DNA from: Qipengyuania citrea
GTDB lineage: Bacteria > Pseudomonadota > Alphaproteobacteria > Sphingomonadales > Sphingomonadaceae
Reading direction: 5' to 3'
DNA: 64,000 nt
Assembly (NCBI RefSeq): GCF_024171405.1
Contig: NZ_JALJZT010000002.1
Location: 2,170,001 to 2,234,000 of the forward strand
The notes under the pieces were generated by a model, which was not told where the DNA came from, searched no databases, and was given only the letters and a program-made list of their open reading frames with translations. Shown here one piece after another: positions 58,995 through 64,000 of this stretch; the first letter of the stretch is position 1; each line of letters starts with the position of its first letter. The position numbers were made by a program, and so were the translations under genes.

Positions 58995-59011
58995 TGAGAC
59001 ACCCTCACATT
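58995..59011 (-). repeat. Right subterminal inverted repeat of the island
   Basis: TGAGACAC (58995-59002) and ACATT (59007-59011), the inverted counterparts of the left-end GTGTCTCA and AATGT. Lies 10 nt inside the right attachment repeat. Confidence 0.5.
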
Positions 59012-59020
59012 CTAACTAAG

Positions 59021-59034
59021 GCATGCCAGTAGTA
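59021..59034 (+). repeat. Right attachment repeat (attR), displaced native 3' end of nrdA
   Basis: GCATGCCAGTAGTA. From TGC onward (TGC CAG TAG) this has the GC-rich wobble bases expected of the host nrdA tail, and the nrdA terminator follows 70 nt later. The GCA before it fits the island side. Confidence 0.8.
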
Positions 59035-59101
59035 GGCGGCCTCTGGTGACGTCCGGGCGGCCCTAGGTGCACCTCACCAGCCACGATTGCCGATATGAAA
59101 G

Positions 59102-59136
59102 GCCCCGCCACCGGAACATCCGGGGCGGGGCTTTTT
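59102..59136 (+). terminator. Rho-independent terminator, ancestrally of nrdA
   Basis: GCCCCGCC (59102-59109) pairs with GGCGGGGC (59124-59131), with inner CCGG (59111-59114)/CCGG (59120-59123), followed by TTTTT (59132-59136). It lies 70 nt after the displaced nrdA stop at 59030-59032. It may also serve the convergent DUF2171 gene, whose strand shows only TTTC after the stem. Confidence 0.75.
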
Positions 59137-59169
59137 CGATCCGCTATGGGATCGTAATGGCGGGGTCGC

Positions 59170-59406
59170 TCAGGCGACCGCCTTGTTGCCGAGACCGGCG
59201 GGAATGCGCGCACCTTCCTTGAGGTAGATACGGTTGTCGTCGATCTTCTCGACATCGTCGAGCGGCAGGAAGTGGTGCATGTCATCACCGCTGTCCGACT
59301 TGGTCAGCTTGATGGCGTCGCCTTCGACTTCGTCGACGGTTCCGACATGCTGGCCCTTGGCGTCGGCGATTTCCATGTGTTCCTTGATGCGAATCTTCTC
59401 GAACAT
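59170..59406 (-). CDS. DUF2171 domain protein
   Basis: A 78-aa single-domain protein of the DUF2171 family (PRC-barrel-like small beta protein): FEKIRIKEHMEIADAKGQHVGTVDEVEGDAIKLTKSD, then HHFLPLDDVEKIDDNRIYL. The function is not established; such genes are frequent in sphingomonads. AAGGAA is 7 nt before ATG 59406, which rules out the longer frame. It is convergent with the nrdA terminator and divergent from the LuxR gene. Confidence 0.85.
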   Translation of the reverse strand: MFEKIRIKEHMEIADAKGQHVGTVDEVEGDAIKLTKSDSGDDMHHFLPLDDVEKIDDNRIYLKEGARIPAGLGNKAVA

Positions 59407-59779
59407 GTAAATTCCTTTTGTTTTGCGTTGCTTACACCCTACCAACGGGCGGGCAGTGGCTTTGGTCCACGCTTCGCCGAAGCTGGTGCACGGCGCAGCC
59501 GACCCCCCCAAGATTTCTTGGGGCCGGACGCTCTCTCGACTGACGGGGCGCTCAAATTAAGGGCTTCGGCCTTCCGCGCGTATCCTGCGCCGCCCCGATG
59601 CTCTCGACAGCCGACCGGGACGGGCTAGTATTAACCAACCGGCGCAAGGCGCATTTAATCACCCATGCGCGGGCATTATTCAGACATCCCGTAATATCTT
59701 CGGATGGCATTCTGCATTGTCTTTGGGAGGAGGGGGAATTCGGTAGTGCACTCTCCATACGTATGTCCGGGGCACGGCC
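59407..59779. other. Divergent intergenic region with two palindromes
   Basis: 373 nt between the DUF2171 and LuxR genes. CCCCAAGATTTCTTGGGG (59506-59523) is an 18-nt inverted repeat about a central TT. CATACGTATG (59756-59765) is a 10-nt palindrome 14 nt before the LuxR ATG, suited to an operator. A long purine run GGGAGGAGGGGG lies at 59725-59736. Three separate TTAA sites occur, but not at CtrA spacing. No gene is seen. Confidence 0.5.
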
Positions 59780-60553
59780 ATGGGCGGGCTGAGGAATTTC
59801 TTCGAGGATTTCCTGGCGTCGCTTGACCATGCCGAAAGCGCGGATGCGATCTGGACCGCCGCGCTCGATGCGATCGGCCGGGTTCCCGTGTCCGGCGAGG
59901 TCCATGTCTTCTACCGCGATACGGAGCAGGAGCAGCAGGCGGCGACCGCGCTGTCCACACAAGCGCTCGGTGCCTCTGGGCCGGCTGTTGCCAGCAGCGT
60001 CGCGATCTCCGCATTCCCCTTCGGCCAAGTCGCCCGCGATGGGGCGGATGCGAACGCGGGCAGCATCGGGCAGTTTGTCGAGCGACCGGGCACGGGCGAC
60101 AGGTCGACCATGCAGGCCATCGCCATCACCGTCGATGACCCGCCCTGCGAAGGCAGGGCCGGCCTCCCGGTGGTGCGCGATGCCAGCGCCCCCGACCGCG
60201 GCGTCCTGCCTGAGGATTTCGCCGACGACGTGACCGCGGCGCTCGATGACAGCTACTGGATCTACCTCTCGGCGGTGATGCATTTCACCTATGCCTATCT
60301 CGAGAAAATCGCCGGACCGGCGCCAAAGCGCCTGCGGCCCGCGCTGAGCGGCCGCCAGGCCGATGTCCTCGCGGGTCTTGCAGCGGGCAAGCGGCAAAAG
60401 GAAATCGCCTACGACCTCGGCATCAGCGAAAACACGGTGGCCTATCATGCCGCGCGGCTGCGCCAGCGGCTCGGCTGCAGCCATTCGAACGAGATCGTCG
60501 CGGCGGCCTATCTCAGCGGTCTGCTACGGTCTCCCGATCCGCGCCGCAGCTAG
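59780..60553 (+). CDS. LuxR family transcriptional regulator
   Basis: A 257-aa regulator. The N-terminal about 180 residues may be an autoinducer-binding-type or unclassified sensor domain with no clear match to the acyl-homoserine-lactone residues. The C-terminal LuxR HTH is clear: LSGRQADVLAGLAAGKRQKEIAYDLGISENTVAYHAARLRQRL. No luxI gene is in the window, so it would be an orphan. ATG 59780 is the only in-frame start after an upstream stop, though it lacks a close ribosome site. A 9-codon frame (59763-59792) overlaps the start and might couple translation. Confidence 0.85.
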   Translation: MGGLRNFFEDFLASLDHAESADAIWTAALDAIGRVPVSGEVHVFYRDTEQEQQAATALSTQALGASGPAVASSVAISAFPFGQVARDGADANAGSIGQFVERPGTGDRSTMQAIAITVDDPPCEGRAGLPVVRDASAPDRGVLPEDFADDVTAALDDSYWIYLSAVMHFTYAYLEKIAGPAPKRLRPALSGRQADVLAGLAAGKRQKEIAYDLGISENTVAYHAARLRQRLGCSHSNEIVAAAYLSGLLRSPDPRRS

Positions 60554-60852
60554 CGACCACGAATATGGTAATAGGAATCGATCTGGACGCGCCGGTAGGC
60601 GCGCTTCCCCGATAGCGCCCTGAAACTGCCGCGGATCATGACGTCGACGATTTGGCCCACAACCAGCAGGACTACCCCTAGCAGCGCCATGGATCCGAAG
60701 ATCGGGGACAGCGGAAAGGTCCATACATGACGCCGCAGCAATTTGCTGGGCCAGGCAGAGGTGGCGATACGAACCAGCAATGAGGCGAACACGAGGCTTG
60801 CCACAAGGTAGGTACCGACCCCGGTCGCAACGTCATCGAGCCCGATGGACAT
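60550..60852 (-). CDS. Small membrane protein of unknown function
   Basis: A 100-aa protein with two membrane helices, about residues 8-28 (VGTYLVASLVFASLLVRIA) and 45-68 (IFGSMALLGVVLLVVGQIVDVMI), and a basic C-terminus ending RRVQIDSYYHIRGR. GGAGAT is 6 nt before ATG 60852. I know no family. It converges with the LuxR gene, with the stops overlapping by 4 nt. Confidence 0.6.
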   Translation of the reverse strand: MSIGLDDVATGVGTYLVASLVFASLLVRIATSAWPSKLLRRHVWTFPLSPIFGSMALLGVVLLVVGQIVDVMIRGSFRALSGKRAYRRVQIDSYYHIRGR

Positions 60853-61290
60853 GTCGATCTCCAATTCTCGCCTGCGCGGCGCGCAATTGCACATCTGCCG
60901 AAAGGCGGGAGCCGCTCGACCGGTGCCCGGCCCGGGGAAATGGACGGATTCGCTTCCTGGGTGTTCTGGTGAATCACCCCCCTGCCGTTAATGATAATGC
61001 CCAGCGGGCCGTGCAGCGACAATACCGAGGAACCTTGGGGTTGACGCAAAGCGCGGCGGGCTATCCAGCGCACAATGGGGCGCTCCGGTCGCGTGGCATG
61101 CGACCGCCGCGGGTACGGCGAGCGGCTGCTGCTTTGAAGAATCGCGCGGTTCGTCGCACATCGCCCCCGCGCCCCCGGGCGCATCTGCGGTTGACCACAT
61201 CTTATCCCCGCCGAATCATTCCCGCTTGCCTTCGAATCCGGGTTCTGATTCCCTATATGAGTCGTTCACGCTGAATCGGAGAACTACCAG
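60853..61290. other. Non-coding region upstream of nrdB
   Basis: 438 nt. TTGACG (61041-61046) and TATCCA (61062-61067) are 15 nt apart, a weak promoter candidate. CCCTATATGAG (61251-61261), about 30 nt before the nrdB start, loosely resembles an NrdR half box or a -10 element. A plus-strand frame covering most of it (60780-61274) is Arg-rich and is a composition artefact. Confidence 0.4.
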
Positions 61291-62349
61291 ATGTCGTTGC
61301 TCGAAGCCCGTAAGACCTACAAGCCCTTCGAGTACCCCTGGGCCTACGACTTCTGGAAACGCCAGCAGCAGATCCACTGGATGCCCGAGGAAGTGCCGCT
61401 CGGCGAGGACTGCCGCGACTGGGCGCAGAAGCTCACCGAGCACGAGCGCAATTTGCTCACGCAGATCTTCCGTTTCTTCACCCAGGCCGATGTCGAGGTG
61501 CAGGATTGCTACCACGACAAATATGCGCGCGTGTTCAAGCCGACCGAGATCAAGATGATGCTGACCGCCTTCTCCAATATGGAGACGGTACACATCGCCG
61601 CCTATTCGCACTTGCTCGACACGATCGGCATGCCCGAAAGCGAATATTCCGCCTTCCTCGAATATGAGGAAATGGCCGACAAGCACAGCTACATGCAGCA
61701 GTTCGGCGTCGACAATGACGAGGATATCGCGCGCACGCTGGCGATGTTCGGCGGCTTCACCGAAGGCATGCAGCTGTTCGCCAGCTTCGCCATGCTGATG
61801 AACTTCCCGCGCTTCAACAAGATGAAGGGCATGGGCCAGATCGTCAGCTGGTCGGTGCGCGACGAAAGCCTGCACTGCGAAGGCATCATTCGCATGTTCC
61901 ACGAATTCGTGCGCGAGCGCGACTGCCTGACCAAGGCGGTCAAGGAAGACATCATCGACATCTGCCAGAAGTCGGTGCGGCTGGAAGACAATTTCATCGA
62001 CCTCGCCTTCGAAATGGGCCCGGTCAGCGGCATGACGCCCAAGGAAATCAAGAAGTACATCCGCTATATCGCCGACTGGCGGCTGGGCCAGCTGGGCCTC
62101 CAGCCGATCTACATGATCGACGACCACCCGCTGCCCTGGCTCGCCCCGCTGCTCAACGGCGTGGAGCACGCCAACTTCTTCGAACAGCGCGCCACCGAAT
62201 ATTCCAAGGGCGCCACCACCGGCGACTGGAACTCGGTCTGGTCGAGCTTCGACAAACGCACCAAGGCCAAGGCCGCGAACGAGGAAGAAGCCGCGGACGA
62301 TGGCCCGGGCCTGTTTGGCGATGAGGCTGGAGCGCAGGCGGCGGAGTGA
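61291..62349 (+). CDS. nrdB: Ribonucleoside-diphosphate reductase, beta subunit (class I)
   Basis: Radical-generating diiron subunit, 352 aa. Iron ligands and neighbours are seen in FRFFTQADVEVQDCYHDKY, AFSNMETVHIAAYSHLLD, FEGMQLFASF-like GFTEGMQLFASFAML and WSVRDESLHCEGIIRMFHEF. The C-terminal acidic tail would dock to NrdA. GGAGAA precedes ATG 61291. nrdA is 11 kb upstream now; even without the island, the DUF2171, LuxR and 100-aa genes would separate the two subunits by about 2.3 kb. Confidence 0.95.
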   Translation: MSLLEARKTYKPFEYPWAYDFWKRQQQIHWMPEEVPLGEDCRDWAQKLTEHERNLLTQIFRFFTQADVEVQDCYHDKYARVFKPTEIKMMLTAFSNMETVHIAAYSHLLDTIGMPESEYSAFLEYEEMADKHSYMQQFGVDNDEDIARTLAMFGGFTEGMQLFASFAMLMNFPRFNKMKGMGQIVSWSVRDESLHCEGIIRMFHEFVRERDCLTKAVKEDIIDICQKSVRLEDNFIDLAFEMGPVSGMTPKEIKKYIRYIADWRLGQLGLQPIYMIDDHPLPWLAPLLNGVEHANFFEQRATEYSKGATTGDWNSVWSSFDKRTKAKAANEEEAADDGPGLFGDEAGAQAAE

Positions 62350-62449
62350 ACTTAGACAACCGGACGCCAGGTTGCTTGGTCGACAAAAGACTTGAGTAGT
62401 ATTATTCCGAACTCGAAACTGAAAGAAACTTGGGGCTTTTGCGCGGACT

Positions 62450-62860
62450 ATGCGGCTAGTTTCTGGAATTTGTGCATTCTTTTTTCCGGCGCTTCTCATT
62501 TTGATGGAGCAATTTCTTAAGCCTGTTGAGGCTCAAAATTGGGATTTCGCTCCGGCAGCTCTTTGTGCGTGTTCCGTTTCGGTATTAATATCATCATTCC
62601 GTGTACACACCCGCAAAACGGGAAGCCATGCGGGTGTGGAATACACGCGCCAGCTCACCTCTGAATTATATGCTACCTACGTCACGTTTTTTATTGCGAT
62701 AGCTCTCATTGCGATATGGGCCATGGTAATTGGCGATGTTTATGAGAAGAAGGTGAAATCAGGCCTCTTTGGTCTTTCCCTGACCTATACCTTAGGGCTG
62801 GCGTCCTATCTATTGGCTCAAATCACCGTTTTCGTAAAATCAGCTTCATATGAGCGGTAG
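62450..62860 (+). CDS. Four-helix membrane protein in an AT-rich foreign patch
   Basis: A 136-aa protein with four membrane helices, about residues 4-22, 33-51, 74-96 and 107-128, with short polar loops (SFRVHTRKTGSHAGVEYTRQL between 2 and 3). Base use is clearly AT-richer than nrdB beside it, with many A/T-ending codons, which points to transfer. ATG 62450 has no strong ribosome site. It overlaps the next gene by 11 nt, so the two form one unit. The family is not recognised. Confidence 0.65.
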   Translation: MRLVSGICAFFFPALLILMEQFLKPVEAQNWDFAPAALCACSVSVLISSFRVHTRKTGSHAGVEYTRQLTSELYATYVTFFIAIALIAIWAMVIGDVYEKKVKSGLFGLSLTYTLGLASYLLAQITVFVKSASYER

Positions 62861-63497
62861 TATGCCACTATTCTATGAGATCGCTATCGCAGTCGTTTCG
62901 GGGCTTGTTGCTCTTCTAGCAGCTCGCAAGGGTCGCGAAATATTTTCGAAGTTCGTGGTTAAAGATGGCTTCGAAGAAGTTATTGTCAAAGTCGGCCGCC
63001 TGCAGAAAGAAGAGAGAATCGATGTTGATTCATCAAAGCATAGCGTCGATCAAGTAGTCAAAAGATACTTGGACGATGAACTCATTGTGCACGAGGCGTT
63101 GATGAAAATATCCGACTCAATCGAAACCTACAGCGATTCGATGCCTTTCGATTTCGGTATTCGTAGCGGTGACGCAATAATCGGGATCGAAGTAAAGTCG
63201 ATTTTCAATCCGAAATCCAACATAGGTAGGGTCTTAAATCCCGCAAATTTTAGTAATCATAACCGATCTGGATTGGTCGACGGATTGGTTTACGTTATCT
63301 TTAATCATTCCGAATTGGAGCTGGAGGGCGTAAATCCAAAAATTAGCGGTCCGCGCCCCATGGATTTTGTGCTGTTGAATGTTTGTGAAGATGTTGAAGG
63401 AAACATGATGGATAGCACCGTAAGCTCGGAGGAATTATCTCGAAGCCTTACGCACGCGGTATCGAAAATGCGGAGTGAAATTGCGTTGAATGAATAA
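62850..63497 (+). CDS. Membrane-anchored protein with a PD-(D/E)xK-like motif
   Basis: A 215-aa protein: one N-terminal membrane helix (about residues 8-25), a helical linker, then a soluble domain. MPFDFGIRSGDAIIGIEVKS gives Asp101, Glu114 and Lys116 in a D-X12-E-x-K pattern. This is the shape of the restriction-endonuclease-like active site, with flanking beta-strand residues as expected. It also lies in AT-rich DNA and overlaps the four-helix gene. I do not recognise the family. A membrane-tethered nuclease working with the upstream protein is a reasonable guess, not shown. Confidence 0.65.
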   Translation: MSGSMPLFYEIAIAVVSGLVALLAARKGREIFSKFVVKDGFEEVIVKVGRLQKEERIDVDSSKHSVDQVVKRYLDDELIVHEALMKISDSIETYSDSMPFDFGIRSGDAIIGIEVKSIFNPKSNIGRVLNPANFSNHNRSGLVDGLVYVIFNHSELELEGVNPKISGPRPMDFVLLNVCEDVEGNMMDSTVSSEELSRSLTHAVSKMRSEIALNE

Positions 63498-63561
63498 CGC
63501 GAGTCTGAATGAACCTATCTTGTTCGGATATAAGCTTTGAAACGCGAAAGATTTTTCTCGT

Positions 63562-63930
63562 TCAGCACCACTCCCCTCTTCCCCCACCCCAATAACCCCG
63601 CGCGCCGCCCTCGCGGCGCATGAAGTTCGCCAGCCGGTCCTCGCCGCCATCGGGGCGCAGGCGGTAGACGGTCCTTAGCGCGCGGCCGTAGCGGTCGGTG
63701 GGTTCGTCCAGCCGGTGCGTCATGCGGAACGGGCCGCGGTTGAGCCAGCCTTGCAGCCCGCGGGTCGAGGCTTCGGCCTGCACCGCCTCTGCCGGGCATT
63801 CGGCGTCGCGCTCCGCCGTGTCGATCCCGACCACCCGCACGCTGGTGTCGCCCATCTTGAACGTGTCGCCATCCACCACGCAGTAATAGCCGCGGCCCTG
63901 CCCGCGGCGGGTGCAGGGCCCTTCGATCAC
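63562..63930 (-). CDS. Thermonuclease (SNase) fold protein, N-terminus unresolved
   Basis: A 122-aa staphylococcal-nuclease-like protein. VVDGDTFKMGDTSVRVVGIDTAERD carries the equivalents of Asp21, Arg35, Asp40 and Glu43, and YGRALRTVYRL the second Arg (Arg87). So the active site looks complete. The start is doubtful: GTG 63930 is the only usual start codon after the in-frame TAA at 63992-63994, and coding-like sequence (PCPGFLPSEPQ) continues upstream of it. The 5' end may be truncated or frameshifted near the window edge; no signal peptide is present as called. Confidence 0.7.
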   Translation of the reverse strand: MIEGPCTRRGQGRGYYCVVDGDTFKMGDTSVRVVGIDTAERDAECPAEAVQAEASTRGLQGWLNRGPFRMTHRLDEPTDRYGRALRTVYRLRPDGGEDRLANFMRREGGARGYWGGGRGEWC

Positions 63931-64000
63931 CTGCGGTTCGCTCGGCAGGAAGCCCGGGCACGGGAAAGGCGCAGGGCAGCGTAACAGGGATTACAACCAG

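Larger units (their letters stand above)
49945..59023. mobile_element. GInt-type genomic island integrated at the 3' end of nrdA
   Basis: About 9.1 kb. Left end: a site in the last codons of nrdA, then an operon of three tyrosine recombinases plus a small HTH/coiled-coil protein (50078-55526), cargo (55612-58841) and a short AT-richer right end. This matches the known GInt plan: ginABCD, cargo, short AT-rich 3' end, imperfect flanking direct repeats. The 14-bp repeats at 49942 and 59021 differ at three positions, all silent in the Ala-Cys-Gln-stop reading. Arg codon AGG is visibly more frequent here than in the neighbours. Exact ends depend on where within TG the crossover fell. Confidence 0.85.
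58842..59169. other. AT-richer right end of the island and native nrdA downstream region
   Basis: 58842-59020 is the short right end of the island, AT-richer than the cargo, carrying the subterminal inverted repeat. 59021-59034 is the displaced nrdA tail, 59035-59100 is host spacer, and the terminator at 59102-59136 follows. A 28-codon frame at 58946-59032 with AGGAGAAG upstream ends in the displaced Ala-Cys-Gln-stop; I do not call it as a gene. Confidence 0.5.

Noticed and set aside
59607-59670. CtrA site (TTAA-N7-TTAA) between the DUF2171 and LuxR genes
   Set aside because: TTAA occurs three times, but no pair has the required 7-nt spacing.
60780-61274. 164-codon plus-strand frame upstream of nrdB
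   Set aside because: Very Arg-rich, overlaps a better minus-strand membrane-protein gene, and no ribosome site.

Overview
The window reads as chromosomal DNA of a GC-rich alphaproteobacterium of the Sphingomonadales, most like the Erythrobacter group. This is inferred from gene content (UrcA-family and DUF2171 proteins, a TldD, NadB and GlnD chromosomal background, a HWE-type histidine kinase, many GTG/TTG starts) and from the strong GC bias at third codon positions; no rRNA or tRNA is present to confirm it. || Layout: 1-9.2 kb holds oligopeptidase B, a thioesterase, alanine dehydrogenase, a DUF389 membrane protein, FtsK, a ThiE-like protein and YggS. 9.2-16.2 kb holds GlnD, an acyl-CoA ligase, then the lgt-midA-DUF2147 operon. 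16.2-20.5 kb has a betaine/choline-type ABC importer with a fused permease and binding protein, a lipoprotein and a GAF-PAS-HWE kinase. 20.7-26 kb carries isovaleryl-CoA dehydrogenase, a PhnA-like protein and the methylcrotonyl-CoA carboxylase beta chain (leucine breakdown), then acyltransferase, DUF1295 and TetR genes. 26-38.8 kb holds an AI-2E-type transporter, GyrB, serine dehydratase, a ZIP transporter, an acyl-CoA ligase, UrcA, GuaA, an EamA exporter, an endonuclease III homologue and an atypical NRAMP protein. 38.8-46.5 kb holds an SDR, TldD, an NDUFS6-like zinc finger, an ABC ATPase, NadB, a PilZ protein and a hydrolase. 47.9-62.3 kb is the ribonucleotide reductase region (nrdA ... nrdB). 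|| The main find is an island of about 9.1 kb inserted in the last codons of nrdA (about 49945-59023). It carries three tandem tyrosine recombinase genes and a small helix-turn-helix/coiled-coil gene. That is the ginABCD plan of the GInt class of genomic islands. The cargo is an AbiEii-type nucleotidyltransferase with an unknown small partner, a 60-aa protein and an unrecognised 511-aa protein. Imperfect direct repeats of 14 bp flank it, differing only at three synonymous codon positions, so attB, attP and the crossover site can be read directly. The attachment site is the codon of the C-terminal redox cysteine of the reductase, and the island supplies a synonymous Ala-Cys-Gln-stop tail, so the enzyme stays intact. 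The native nrdA end and its terminator now lie 9 kb downstream. The first recombinase has its ribosome binding site buried in a 13-bp hairpin, which would keep nrdA read-through from switching the island on. || A second foreign patch, 62.4-63.5 kb, is clearly AT-richer. It encodes a four-helix membrane protein overlapping a membrane-anchored protein with a D...ExK nuclease-like motif, a candidate two-gene defence module. The last gene is a thermonuclease-fold protein whose N-terminus cannot be settled at the window edge.
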